Below are positions 34,675 through 46,516 of a stretch of DNA of 64,000 bases, one piece after another. Source of the DNA: Histoplasma ohiense (lineage: Eukaryota > Ascomycota > Eurotiomycetes > Onygenales > Ajellomycetaceae); assembly GCA_017607445.1 (NCBI GenBank), contig JAEVHH010000001.1:5580001-5644000 (forward strand). The letters run 5' to 3'. Made by a program: the position numbers and the translations under genes. Every line of letters begins with the position of its first letter. The first letter of the stretch is position 1. The notes under the pieces are model-generated. The model was not told the DNA's origin. It saw only the letters and a program-made list of their open reading frames with translations, and did no database searches.

Positions 34675-37600
34675 CGCGAGGAAATTTGCAAAATGTACAA
34701 TCGGCAGAGTAGTATGCAGGAGATGGTAACTTTTCAGAAGCTAGCAATCGGCCTCCAAAATCAACTCATTTATGAAGGAAAAATCTGAAAGCAAAAAGGA
34801 ACCGCGAATGTGAATAGGATACGATATGATCCAATATAACGCTCCCCAATAACCCAAAACGCGAAAGGTGGAGAGTTCCTAACTAACGCAAAATTGATTT
34901 GTAAGGGAGAAGATGCCAAAATACACGAAAAGGGGAGAGGTCGGGAGGGGGATGAGCTCTTATGTAGGCCAGAGCATTCCGGTGTAAAGCTTGCTCGTTC
35001 TCCAAGCTGAATCCACAGCTCTTTGCCATTGTCGCCTTCCCCATATCAGATATGGGGCTCGCGGGCTTCATTGTATGCGCAGTGGACCTGTGGAGAACCT
35101 TCCAAGGTTGTTCTGGGGTTGCGGCGGGGCGCCAAAACCACGAGCTCCTGGAACAATTGACGACTGCTCAAGCTCGTAAACGGGGTCACGAAATGACGAA
35201 ACAGCGCGCGCCTTTTTGGGCATTCCTCGACGCTAGACTGGGTTGACAATGGGACCAAGAATTTCCCAGAATTCCTGCAACAGGAGAGAAAAGGAGTTGA
35301 ACCACCAATCACTAAGTCCAGACAGAGTCAACCCCACATGAACCGCCGAGAGCCCGCCTCCGAGTACGCAGCAAGTCCGCTTACTGTAACTGGTTAGTGG
35401 TTAGTTTCGCCGCGTAGTTGGCAGAGAAAAGAATTTTCCTGCCAAGATCTTGCATGTCTTTTTGCCGAAGTTCTGGTCCGGCATCTCAAGGATGCGTTCT
35501 CATGATCTAAAAGTTCACATTACCTGGGAAAGCTCAAGCGATGGCCAACCATGACTGGCTCTGACGTGAACTAGTAATAATGTGCAAATGCACGACCTAC
35601 CGTGTATGAACTTTTAAGTAATGTAAAGACCGTTTGAGTTTGCGCCCAATATTCTATTTTTTATCATTGCCATGCCTCAGAATTGCGCTCGAGTGATGAA
35701 ATGCCGAGAGCCGGACCGTTTGCGCCAACCTACGCACTGGGCAGCCGGATGATGGTATGGATTTCCCATTCATGTTTATAGTGGCAATGTTCATATTTTG
35801 ATCATTGATTTTGCCCGCCGGTTTGCCATCCAATAAACTTTGGTGGAAATCGATAATTCCTAGTAATGTTCGCAGGAAATTGCCAAGCTGGGAAACTTGC
35901 CTCGGGCTGGTTGTTCGGGTGTTCGGTGCCCTCCAAGGTTACGGGTCAGGGACAAACTGTCAACCTTGGTTCTCAGGACATAGAGAACTAAGTTTTCAGT
36001 GGGCCATGCATTATTAATTATATGTACGGTTTTCTTGCCCTTCGCGAATATCAGACATCTCAAGATTCAGATCGGAATGTCTCTTCTTCCGAGAGGGTGA
36101 ATTTTTTTATAACCGCAAATCATTTATCATTCCTCATACGCGCTACTATTTGCTCAATCATTGTAATTTCATAGAGAGTTGAGTATAGCAGGACTGCTTG
36201 ACATTGATGATTGTTTTCGACCTATAAAGTGGTTTTGCTGTCGCAGCTCCTTGTCATAGAACCACATTTCGAGTTTATGGCGGTCAGGTGGCCAGATTGT
36301 GGAACGAAACAAGTTGTTGTGCAACCTTGACACTTGCGACACAAAGTTTGAATCGAAGCGCTTTCCATCCAGCCCGGGGTTCGAACCACTGCACTGAAGG
36401 CCGAGGTTGCTCGTTTGCCTTTCACAACGTGAATTGGGGCGGATATCCCTTTATCGACAGACATCCCCAGCAATGTGCTGTACTTGGAAGGATTTTTTCC
36501 GAGACGTTCATCCAGACCCCGTTGATCCGAGCCATCATGCTCAGCGACGGAGGTTTTTTGGCTAGCCTGTTGTGGGGATCCATCGCTGCCACGCGACTGG
36601 CCTTCGATTACGAGGGGCGAACCCGATGAAGAAAGCGGGGAGAGGCAACATTGTAGGCGCACGAAGAATGACAAAAAACAACACTCGCAACTAATAATAT
36701 TAGCGGCATGCCCTAGGTATGCAGGGCTCGGTGGCAGCTGTCACTCTCCTCACTCTTCAAGAACTCCCTCTCTGCTGAAAGGTTAGATAGAAGTTCTGCG
36801 CATGTTGAGAGAAGTTGCCCGCCTGGGCATACCTCGGGCCCCCCGTGATCTGCATACCCTAATTGCCTCTTCTCGAAGTAGCTAGCCCCGTAGAGACTGC
36901 CCAACAAGCAACCAACACAGCAATCGAGGAAGGCCTCTCACCAACTGCTTCAGCGTGCTGTGGAGGAAGTTCGAGGGAATTTTCTCCACCAAGCTAAGAT
37001 TGGTTACATGCCTCCCTTGTGCTGTCTCTAGTGCCCCAGCCACGCGATCCTTATGGAGCATTGACCCAGTATTCGTGAAGTTTAAAATAGCTCCATGTGT
37101 CTTGACCACTAAGTCTTTTGGACAGGGCCACCTTATTTTCTGGTGAATTATTTTCTGTCACTATTTTCACTTTATTGTTTTCAATACTCTCGGATTTCTT
37201 TCATCCCGCTCAAAGTTCAAGCTGTTGACAAAATTTGGTAGAACTCGGTAACGAAGCCGGTTCCTTGAAGGTTAAAATGAAGGAAAAATTCTGACTTTTT
37301 CTAGAATTGCGGAGTTCATTCGATCTCGACCGATGAGTGGAAGCGTCCCTAGCCCTATTTTATCTGATGGAACCCTTTTCTCCAAATTTTCTTTTGCAAA
37401 AAGCCCCTCCCGAGTGCGTGGCGCATTCCGCTCGTCCAAAAAATGGTCAAGAATTTCTGAGCCATCCCCCCAGAAATGAGACGCTGGCCTTCATGTCATC
37501 AGCATTATTATCATTCTTAACTAAAACCCAAGCCTCAAAACCGGGGAGAACTTCGCAAAACGTGCTCCGCAATTGTCGGAAATCGTCCGTTCCGCACGCC

Positions 37601-40600
37601 GCGGTATTCGCCGCAAGCGCACCCTGAACGCGCTAACACTCGGGTTTGCAAGTTATGATTTGCTCGGGTGTCCATAGACAGTGGAAAAGAAGCAGCTCTC
37701 TAAAATAGTCTCATTTATTTGGGCACGCCGGGGTAGTGCAGGATTGTAGCGGGAAAAAAAAAAAAGAAAGGCCAGATTCTGACAACTCCCCTCCGCATTG
37801 ACGGATTTATCGCCCTGTGTCAACCAAGAACGGCATGCCGCTGATCTAGAATCCATGCTCCTCAACCCCTATTTTATACGAGTGCCAAACAATCGAACTT
37901 CCTCTATTGGAAATGTGCACGACGGGGATTCCCTAGCGGCTAGTCCAAGGGAATGTTAGTTGGTGCGCAACGGAGCCTATGCTTACGCTCACAGCTATTT
38001 TTTGATTATATTTTCCGTATATATTTTTTGTTTACATATTACCCATCGGAAGGATAAAAACTTGTACCATTTTCTCCGGACTGGAGCAGACGCCTATTGA
38101 TTCGCCAGCGATTCTCGATCAAGGTGGGATCAGGAGAACGGTAGAGGAACTATTGCCCAAGAGAAGAATACAATAATATCTGTCATGATAATGAACATTG
38201 AGGGGAACGATGCGGGGGAACTGACGGATGGATTGCGGAGACAGTCGGGGATAGCAACAGTTCCGTTGGGGAATTTCTCGGCCGAGGTGCTTTAGCAAAC
38301 TGTTCCCCGATATCGCTCTTTGCTTTCTGGGCGGTCTTTTTTTTTTTTCCCACCTTGTTCGCCCTCCCTGTCTCTGGCCTATTACGGATGCTGACAAGCA
38401 TGTTTCGCTCATAGATGCTGATTTACGACATATAAGACGACTAAACTAGATATCTAGCTGTCGATTAAGTAGATGTTGTCCGGGACAATGAAATGATCAG
38501 TCAATCTATGGCTGAGCAACCAGGGGCCTCCTGATGACAGTTGCATCGCAGAATCTTCAGAATATTCTGCCACTGCACACTTCTACAGCAACCTTTCTCG
38601 TTAAGGAGTGGATTAGGCCATTGTATGGCATTATTGCGTGATACAAAATATCAAACATTGTTGAATGCGGGTTGCTCAATATATTGGGTCATGAGTGTGG
38701 CCCGAATTTGATATTCCTATTCACTTCGTATAGATCCTGAATTCAGATTGCCCTATAATGTCATGGAGCTCATGATACCCTCCCCCAAAAATAACCCATC
38801 AACTCATCTTTCCACACACCGTGTCAACTTGAAAGGGATGACAAGATGAAAGGTTTTCAGCTCTGGCAGGGGGTATCAATTAATTTGCCTTGAGCAAACG
38901 AATACGATAAAGGAGAACATGTCGGAAAAGACGTTGCCAAAGGATACCTGTGGTGTCCTGCGGTCCCAGTTCGCAAATCTCCCACATTCTAATAGAAATA
39001 AGCTATCTATCGCAAGATATTCCTGCCGGCTTCCAGTTCACCTATTCCCTTGCGTAATCGTGCGCGTCTCCGTTTCAATTTTAGATCTTCTCCGGCGACG
39101 TCGTCAGGCTGTTCTGTGCACAAGTTTGGATAGGAGCTGGAGAGAACTATTTAAGCTGGGTCTGTGGGTCGGTAACGACATAGGAACCACCGCTTGCACG
39201 TGCATGCTGTCCACGAAGCGCTTCCGAGCCATTTTGTGGTATTATTTCAAGATGTCATTCATGTAGGTCGGAATCGGTATGTCTGGCATTGCTCGTATGG
39301 TTATGTTGTGCGATGCCCTCGATCCGAACAGTTGGTACAAGTTTGCGATCTGTAATCGTTCGTTTTTGCCGGTCAACTTCTATTCACTTCTGGAAACTTG
39401 CAGTCAATGATAGTATATCACATCAACACGAAACTTTGGAAATGGGAAAGCCGCATCTCGTTCCAATGTTGTCGGTGAAACAGCGACTTGAGTCTTATGA
39501 GCGTACCACCCCTTTCCACGTGCGTATGGAATTTTTACCCGTGGCAGAGACTGCTGGTATATCTCGACCAGCGACCCTTGAGAATGGATAATAAACGTTC
39601 GCTGACTACCCTATCTTTGTAAAAGCATTTCATCACTTCCGCGATAAACGCATGGGCGGCATATTTTATGTCGCTGATGGAACCGAGTTAAAAGAACGTC
39701 CTATTTGGTGGGACTATTTCTTCATGATCGCTGACAGAGATGTGCAAATTTCGAAACCTCCCAGTTGCGGAACGTCTTTTTCAGCGAGGCGAAGTGTGCG
39801 GTTGGAAAACGAGCTGAAAAGATGTTGGAAGGGCGAGCTTGTCGTCAAAGCCTTCAGGGTCCTTATCCTGCTCGCCCTTGTCGCGAATGCTTCCGCTGCC
39901 AACTTCATATCGATCCTCAACCTTAACATTCCCAAAATATTTCGCAGCCCTTCTATAATAACACTCCTTCTCACTTTTCCCTCGTCTTTTCCATGCTTAA
40001 CAGTAACAAAGTTATACCGATGTCCCTAACGCTCCATATCCTCTGAAATAAAGTCGTTTCTGCTTACCAAAAAGTGGAAAATTTTTCGTAGAGGAATCTC
40101 AATCAAATATATACATTGCTTCCAAAATCGGAAGCCAAGTCATGAAATGATATATATTGAAGCTCGGTGATCATGCCCAGAAGATATTTCCGTCGGGTCT
40201 CTGCTGAGTCTCGCTCAAGACCGAGGGACTCTAGCGCATTGTTCTTGAGGGCATGCGTCTGCCGTGACTGCAAGCCGCTGCCCTGGATATTGATGGGGGT
40301 TGTGAGTTGGTCGATGTAACTTATGCGGTAACGTTTAAGGGGTTGATGCGGGGCTTGGGGTTAGTTAGGGTTAGGGTTAGATCAATGGCCCCATTCCCGG
40401 CGGTATTTCTGCTGCCTAGCCCCTAACCTTTCGGAGAGCCGGCGAGTTCCCATTTGACCCTGGCACCTCTTTCATCAATATATGGAAGCCTGACTAAATG
40501 GCCAAAATAGATGGTTGTTGACTTGCATGACGCTGGCGTCTTTGGGCACGATTCGATAGGCGTTTGCGAATGTATACGAGCGTGATAAACGACGCAGGCA

Positions 40601-40746
40601 GCAAAATTAACGGTAAAAAGCAACAATTCAGCGATTAAATATTCACTCATCTGCCCGTGGCAGCACTTCCCCAGCGTGCCTGCCGAAGAGTACCTTGTTT
40701 CAACATATAATTTATCTCGTCCATTCATCGCACTATAAAAACAAAA
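34675..40746. other. Gene-poor region with no credible gene
   Basis: 6.07 kb without a supportable gene. ORFs are at most 150 residues, occur on both strands in overlapping frames, and show no domain or splice-consistent extension. It also contains the promoter of the Zn2Cys6 gene at its left end. Unlike 20.8-27.5 kb it has few microsatellites and looks like ordinary complex sequence, so it may be decayed genes or old inserted DNA. A short TTAGGG tract lies at 40361-40380. TATAAA at 40734-40739 lies only 8 nt before the next ATG. Confidence 0.5.
40361..40380 (+). repeat. Short interstitial TTAGGG tract
   Basis: Reads TTAGTTAGGGTTAGGGTTAG: two perfect telomere-type TTAGGG units plus partial units. 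It is preceded by G-rich sequence (GGGGCTTGGGG) and lies at the right end of the gene-poor region. Too short to be a telomere; it could be a relic or chance. Confidence 0.5.
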
Positions 40747-42302
40747 ATGAAAATCGCCATAATAGGAGCAGGCATTGGCGGTTGCGCCGCCTATCTTTCC
40801 TTGAAAAATCGCCTCCCAAAACCATTATCTCCATCCCAAGATCACAAGTATACCATCTATGAAGCCTACGATACACCCCGGAACTTTGAATCGCCGCATT
40901 CGCTGGGAGAAACCCATTCTGCCTCCCTTGTTGTGGGTGGAGGTCTTGGTGTAGGCCCCAATGGGTTAAGGGTCCTCCGACGACTGGATGAGGAACTTTT
41001 CCACGACGTTGTGCGGGCCGGGTACCCCTATGCTGCAATGAAGTTTATGAACTCCTATGGCTTCACAATGATGCGGATGTCTAGTCGCTGCGGTTCTGAT
41101 CCGGAGATTAATTCTGTTTCCATGAGCAGACATGCGATCTGGAGGACTCTACGGAGTCGCATTCCGGATGGAGTTATTGTGACCAAACGTGTCGCGGAGG
41201 TCGTATCCAATACGAATGGACCAAATACAATCAAATTCGCGGATGGGAGCGCAGACGTGGAGGCGGATCTTGTAATTGGCGCGGATGGCTTGAGGAGCGT
41301 AGCGAAGAGGGCCCTGTTTCCTGGCGAAACTCAGGATCCGTACCCTCCACATTACCAGTTGAGTTTTTAGGCCTCCCCACATCTAACATCCATCTAATAT
41401 TCTTTTTCCATAGAGGAATTGTTGGTATTGGTGGCTTTGTGCCCCTGGCCGACGTCAGGCCAGATGTCGAAGCAGGCGCCATGACTATTGTGTTTGGAGG
41501 GAACGGTTTCTTTGGCTATGCTCCCTCAGACACCAGTCCTGAAGCTCCTAACCGACACATACCGCAAGGAGTAATGCCTCCTGGAAAGACCGTTATGTGG
41601 TGGTCCACATACGAGATTGACGAATGCCCCAACCCCAAGACCATCGATAAAGAAGCCGTGAAGCAAGACCTGCAGAAGCGGCATGGTAACTGGCGAAACC
41701 CCGTAATCCAGAAGATTATCAGCAGTGTCAATGTCGAAACGATGTATCCTGTGTGGACGACCCCTGACTTGCCAACATGGGAGCGTGACGGGGTTGTGTT
41801 GATTGGAGATGCGGCGCACACATTACCCCCAACTTCTGGACAGGGAACGTCGCAGGCACTGGAGGATGTAGAGTGTTTCACGATGTTATTGGCCCATTAT
41901 TTGAAGAAAGCATACGATGGCAAATCTCCAGAGGAGCCAGCGGCGGTAACGGAAGCGGAGACGGGCGCGATTTCGCAGACTTCGAAAAAGTATATGGAAA
42001 TCCGCCAGCCGCGGGTTAAGGATATTCTCACGAAGTCGAAAAGAATGGAGAGTAAGAAGAGAAACTTGAACATCTTCGAGGAATGGCTGTTGTATCTCGT
42101 GTTTTTTATCATGGGTGAGCTCTTATCATATCAGCCGGCTTTCAAACACGACAAAATTTGGCTAACACCCCATCCTGCGATGACAGGCCGCCTACCAACC
42201 CTACCTTGGATAAGAAATCCATTTGCCTATGACATCGCGGAAGAAGTGAGTCATGTCATTGAGTTGGAGAAACAAAAGGAGCCGAAAAAGGACTCGAAGT
42301 AA
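40747..42302 (+). CDS. FAD-dependent monooxygenase (salicylate hydroxylase / PHBH-fold)
   Basis: Exons 40747..41357, 41414..42114 and 42187..42302 give 475 residues. The start gives MKIAIIGAGIGGCAA, so the first beta strand and GxGxxG begin at residue 3, as in this fold. The second FAD motif is GDAAHTLPPTSGQG (from about residue 335), followed by ALEDVE. Intron 2 (72 nt) has a strong GTGAGC donor, a CTAAC branch and a GACAG acceptor, but its length is a multiple of three and it contains no stop. An unspliced reading therefore stays open; I prefer splicing because it gives MGRLPTLPWIRNPF, the usual end of this family. Substrate unknown. No biosynthetic core gene is nearby. Confidence 0.92.
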
Positions 42303-43017
42303 GACCAAATCAAACTGCTCTCGTGGATCAGCAACATAACCATAACCCATGCACCTCGTTGGTCTTCTCTGATCCGTTCGCCTTTGCTCCTCCATAATAT
42401 CTTGTTCTTAATTCATATTATACACCCTCGAGATTTAAATTCTCATTTGCTATTGGATAATACTTCTCTGGATAATAATCTATGTTTTTTCTTGTCTCGG
42501 TGTAGTTATTAGTTATTTGTCGGATAAATTGAACTCTCTATCCTGACAATGTAAATAACATTCCCCGGGCTGATCTACTCTCACATAACGAGCACCTATA
42601 AGAAAAAGAAAAAGAAAAAAAAACATAAAATGTTGAAGCGTCTCTGATAGACATAATTTTGTCGGGTATTCAGTTACAGACCCATAGAAAACCTCCAGCC
42701 ACCAAAACCCCTCATAACAAAATATCCATCACATCACAAAATGAAGAATGAAACAGGAATTGATGAAGAGAAAGGAAAATGGAACGGGCACGGGCCATAA
42801 CATATCTTCCTTGATATTCACATAAACAGGGCAAATAAAACGACATCACAAAATCAATCACCATCTCTCGTTAAAACAAAGGAAATCATGAACCATAAAC
42901 ATAAACATAAAGAACTAATAAAATATGAAACCAAAAAGAAAAGAAAAGAAAAGAATATGCCAATTACATCCCTCCACGATCTTCCAATCCAAGCAACACG
43001 ACTTTGGATAAAAATGT
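42303..43017. other. Convergent 3' intergenic region
   Basis: 715 nt, AT-rich, with A/G-rich stretches at 42600-42625 and 42840-42960 that serve as 3' flanks of both neighbours. Nothing else seen. Confidence 0.6.
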
Positions 43018-45543
43018 TCAAAGAGCACCTGCACCTCTCCCCATCCTCTCAATCGAGCTCATAATCCCACTCCTCCCCGCCCCAGCCGCAGGAATACCTC
43101 CGGGCTTCCCACTCCCACTGTTTCCCCTCGAGTGATGAGGAGGCGGCATTCCAAACCTAGGAACCCTTGGCGTTGGACCTCCAGATGGCTGTGCAGCTGC
43201 GGCCATGTTACGTGGCCGAACTGCAGATGAGGAAGATGAAGGAGCTTGGATACGGCCTATATTACTAGTACTGGGGCCAGAGTAATTCTCATTTCCTGGT
43301 TTTTGGATTGAATTTTCGATGCTGCTATCCGATCGTGTGGTGGGTGGTTCGTCTTTGGAAAGCGAACGCTGGCGTGACATGGGTGGTTCGGGAAGTTTTC
43401 GTCCAGGCTGCTGCTGTTGCAGTTGTCGCTGTAGTTCATCCTGTTCGTTTTGGACCATTTGGTCTTCCTCGGCTTGTTCCTCATCTTGGTGATGGTGTTG
43501 CTGCTGGTGTTGATATTGCTGGATTGCAAGCCACTCATCAACAGCCGCAACGAGTTCCCCCTTTTCTGCACGTTCCTGCTTCAGTTCAGATCGAAGGGTT
43601 TCACAATCACCCTTAATGGATATGATCTCTTGCTCTAGTCCTTTAACACGAGCTTCAAGAACCCGCTTCTCTGCTTCCAGAGATTCGGTCTCTCGAATAA
43701 ATGTAGCCTCTCCGCAGAATCCTTCTTCCCCACCAGAATTGTTAGAGTCCTTTTCTGCCCTCAAGCGTTCATTCTCCTCCAATGCTTCCTTCAGTTTCCT
43801 TTCTGTTTCTCTAACGCGTTTCTCCCATCGTGCTTCATAACTCTTTTTGAGAGCCGCAACTTTAGTCTCATGCTTTCCTTTGTAAAGTGCATGCAATTCC
43901 CGAGCAACCTTCTCGACAGCATCTTGGACTTCTTTCGCAGTTTCTTCGGCAGATTTCCTATCATCCTCGCTAGGAGGGGAATTTGCTGCATTTCTCGCGG
44001 CAGAAAGCTGGCTCTCCAGTTCCACAACTCTACCTTCCAATTTCTCCTTGCACTTTTCCCCTTCCTCAATTTTCCTATTCAACCTCTCACGTTCACGCTC
44101 GGCATCAACAATTTCATCCCTGACGCCCCGTAACACTGTTTCCATCTCTTTACCCCTTCGATCCCATTCTTGCTGTTCGGCTTCTCTCCGAGCCGACTCA
44201 TTTCTCAGCTCCTCTGATACTTCGCCGACTCTTCGTTCCGCGTCCGAAACTGACTCTTTCAAACACTTAACTTCAGCATCTCTTCCACTAAGTGTTGCCT
44301 TTAGTGATGATATTTCCGAAAGGAACGAAGACTTCAACGACTCTAACTCTCTAGGAGTAATACTAGGAATAGAGCGAGGAGTAGGAGCAGGGGGAATATC
44401 TAAGTCCAGGAGGGAGAATTTGGACGGGGAGCGCAGTCCGGAAGCTGTGGATTTTGCTGGGGAAAATCGAGACTGTCGACGAGATGGAGAGTGGTACCCG
44501 CCCTGTGCTGCGTATGAGGCGCGGGAAAACGCATGGATCTGGTCTGTAATTTCGGTATAACTCATATGGCTGTCACGACGAGGGTAATTTCGGCCAGGTG
44601 TCTGTGTACCTCCATCTTGCTCCGGAAAAATACCTCTCCTCTTGACTGTATTGGGAGTTTCAGCCATGTCCTCCGGACATCTAGCGACGCGCACATTTTT
44701 CTGAGGGCTCACGGAGCATTCTCTCATCCTCTTCATTGGTGAGTCTCGTCTCAGTTGATCAAAAGTAGTCATGTCGATATTGGGGATAGCGGAGAAAGTG
44801 CTCAGGCGTGTATCATCCTGATCATACGAGGTGTAACGATCGCTCCCACCATCATTGTCCACCATCGCCACATTATCGGCCAAGCCACCTTGGTAGATAG
44901 TGCTCATGCTTTCGTTATTTGTCTCCTGTGTTGTGATGTTGGATAGCTCCCCGTAGTTAGTCCGGTTGCACCGACGGTCGAGCATACTAGTGTCGGCTTC
45001 TGTCTCGTGTGACTCTTGATTGGCACCCTCAATAGGCGGATGTGTATCGTCATCGCCACCAACTATATCCTCTTTAATGGCAGGAAGCTCGGCATCTCCA
45101 TGTAAATCCTCTTCCTTCGCTTCCTCAACACTATGCATGAGCTCCCGACTATCTAATTTCTCTTCTTGCAGTTCATCCATACGAAAATTACCGGATTCCG
45201 CTGTTCGAAAGAGATGCGTGGATTCACTAAAAACGGTTGGTTGAAATGGCGAGTTTAGAGCGCTGTCGTTCCTGGCACTAGAAAGCATATCCCCACCACG
45301 ACCACCAGCATCACCCAATTCAAAACGGGCGGGAGAATCATCGTATACCGAAGGGAACCTATTTTCATCATTGTAAAGTGGCCTTTTCATTGGAGTAGTA
45401 CTGTCGGCATTTTCGATCGTTGTGGGTTTAACAGTTGGGGAGCCTTGCATTCGCGGGGTACTTGCGCCGGGAGAAAACAGAGGGCGAGAATTTCGTTTTG
45501 AAGGCGTCAGGATGGATAGAGGGCTGTCCATTGTTTCCGCCAT
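43018..45543 (-). CDS. Long coiled-coil protein, spindle-pole-body associated (SnaD-like)
   Basis: Single-exon gene of 841 residues. The N-terminal 400 residues are disordered, rich in Ser/Thr/Pro with SP/TP sites (SILTPSKRNSRPLFSPG, RRDSPMKR), suggesting regulation by proline-directed kinases. From about 400 to 690 there is heptad-rich coiled coil (EVSEELRNESARREAEQ; KRVRETERKLKEALEENE), including a conserved block VARELHALYKGKHETKVAALKKSYE that I associate with the fungal spindle-pole-formation protein SnaD. A Gln/His-rich stretch and a basic, Gly/Ser-rich tail follow. The family name rests on recall, so function is moderately sure at best. Start: first Met of an ORF whose opening matches the family (MDSPLSILTPSKRNS). 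Confidence 0.88.
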   Translation of the reverse strand: MAETMDSPLSILTPSKRNSRPLFSPGASTPRMQGSPTVKPTTIENADSTTPMKRPLYNDENRFPSVYDDSPARFELGDAGGRGGDMLSSARNDSALNSPFQPTVFSESTHLFRTAESGNFRMDELQEEKLDSRELMHSVEEAKEEDLHGDAELPAIKEDIVGGDDDTHPPIEGANQESHETEADTSMLDRRCNRTNYGELSNITTQETNNESMSTIYQGGLADNVAMVDNDGGSDRYTSYDQDDTRLSTFSAIPNIDMTTFDQLRRDSPMKRMRECSVSPQKNVRVARCPEDMAETPNTVKRRGIFPEQDGGTQTPGRNYPRRDSHMSYTEITDQIHAFSRASYAAQGGYHSPSRRQSRFSPAKSTASGLRSPSKFSLLDLDIPPAPTPRSIPSITPRELESLKSSFLSEISSLKATLSGRDAEVKCLKESVSDAERRVGEVSEELRNESARREAEQQEWDRRGKEMETVLRGVRDEIVDAERERERLNRKIEEGEKCKEKLEGRVVELESQLSAARNAANSPPSEDDRKSAEETAKEVQDAVEKVARELHALYKGKHETKVAALKKSYEARWEKRVRETERKLKEALEENERLRAEKDSNNSGGEEGFCGEATFIRETESLEAEKRVLEARVKGLEQEIISIKGDCETLRSELKQERAEKGELVAAVDEWLAIQQYQHQQQHHHQDEEQAEEDQMVQNEQDELQRQLQQQQPGRKLPEPPMSRQRSLSKDEPPTTRSDSSIENSIQKPGNENYSGPSTSNIGRIQAPSSSSSAVRPRNMAAAAQPSGGPTPRVPRFGMPPPHHSRGNSGSGKPGGIPAAGAGRSGIMSSIERMGRGAGAL

Positions 45544-46516
45544 ATCTTGGGAGCAAATCTTCGAGGGCCAGTCTGCACCTCGTGTTGATATTTTTCGTTT
45601 TTTGCTTGCTCGAACCTAGCGTCGTCAGTAAAGTTGACTTGAGCGAAGGCATGTGAAGGCAAATATTACAAAAACCGAGTTCCCCTTAAACTCTAAATTG
45701 TATATGATTGTTCCACGGATTCAATGAGGAGGGGAAACTGTGTGGTTGTTTCGCATGATCCAGCCAAAAAGTTGATGGTGATAGATATTTCGTGGAGCGT
45801 ATTCGGTGGTGGTTGCTGTGGCATTTGTGCTGGAGAGCAACGAAGTAAACAAAGCTAAACTACTTATGATCTAGCACGATTTTTATGGGTTTGGGAACGT
45901 GAAATATCCACAAAATATCGAAATGTTAATGTGTGATGCCTATAACGGACTCCTCAATCAAGCTACCTTTATGGTAGATCATAATTAACACTTGGTGGGA
46001 TACCTTGAAGGACTGGTATAAAATGCAAAATGGTTATAGAATATGATGACGCGTCAAGATCTATCGGTGCTCGCAGCATCCACCCAGTTGTTAGAATTAA
46101 ATTGCAAGTTATATCGATGAGATAGTTAACTATTGAAATGAAATCATATTATTTCGGTTCCAAAATTTACTCCAAAGCAATGATGCAAAAGTTAGGGTTT
46201 TTTCTGGCAAATGGGGAGTATCAAATCAAGCTGTAAGAATAGAAAGGACAAGGATGAAAAAATAAATATAATACATATAACCGTTAACGTAAAATATTCA
46301 TTAACACACTCTTTTAGAACACTAATAACACTAGATATCGTTTAATCCATCACCTGCAAGTGGTAGTTAGCGCCGCCGGTGAAAGATAAATAACCCTACC
46401 ACTTTCTATGTCATAGTGTGGAAAGACATGTTAATGGTAAATCAACGAAAAGGTGTTGTGAGAGAGAGTATATATGGGGTAGAGGGAAGTGTAATTAAGG
46501 CAAAGGGACGTTCCCG
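45544..46516. other. Intergenic region between coiled-coil gene and MFS gene
   Basis: 0.97 kb, AT-rich, containing the promoter of the coiled-coil gene (45.55-46 kb) and the 3' flank of the MFS gene. No repeats of note and no gene. Confidence 0.6.

Noticed and set aside
36375..36400. Sequence like a tRNA B box (GGGGTTCGAACCACTG)
   Set aside because: The flanking bases cannot form a T-stem on either strand and no A box or acceptor stem is found at the right distance.
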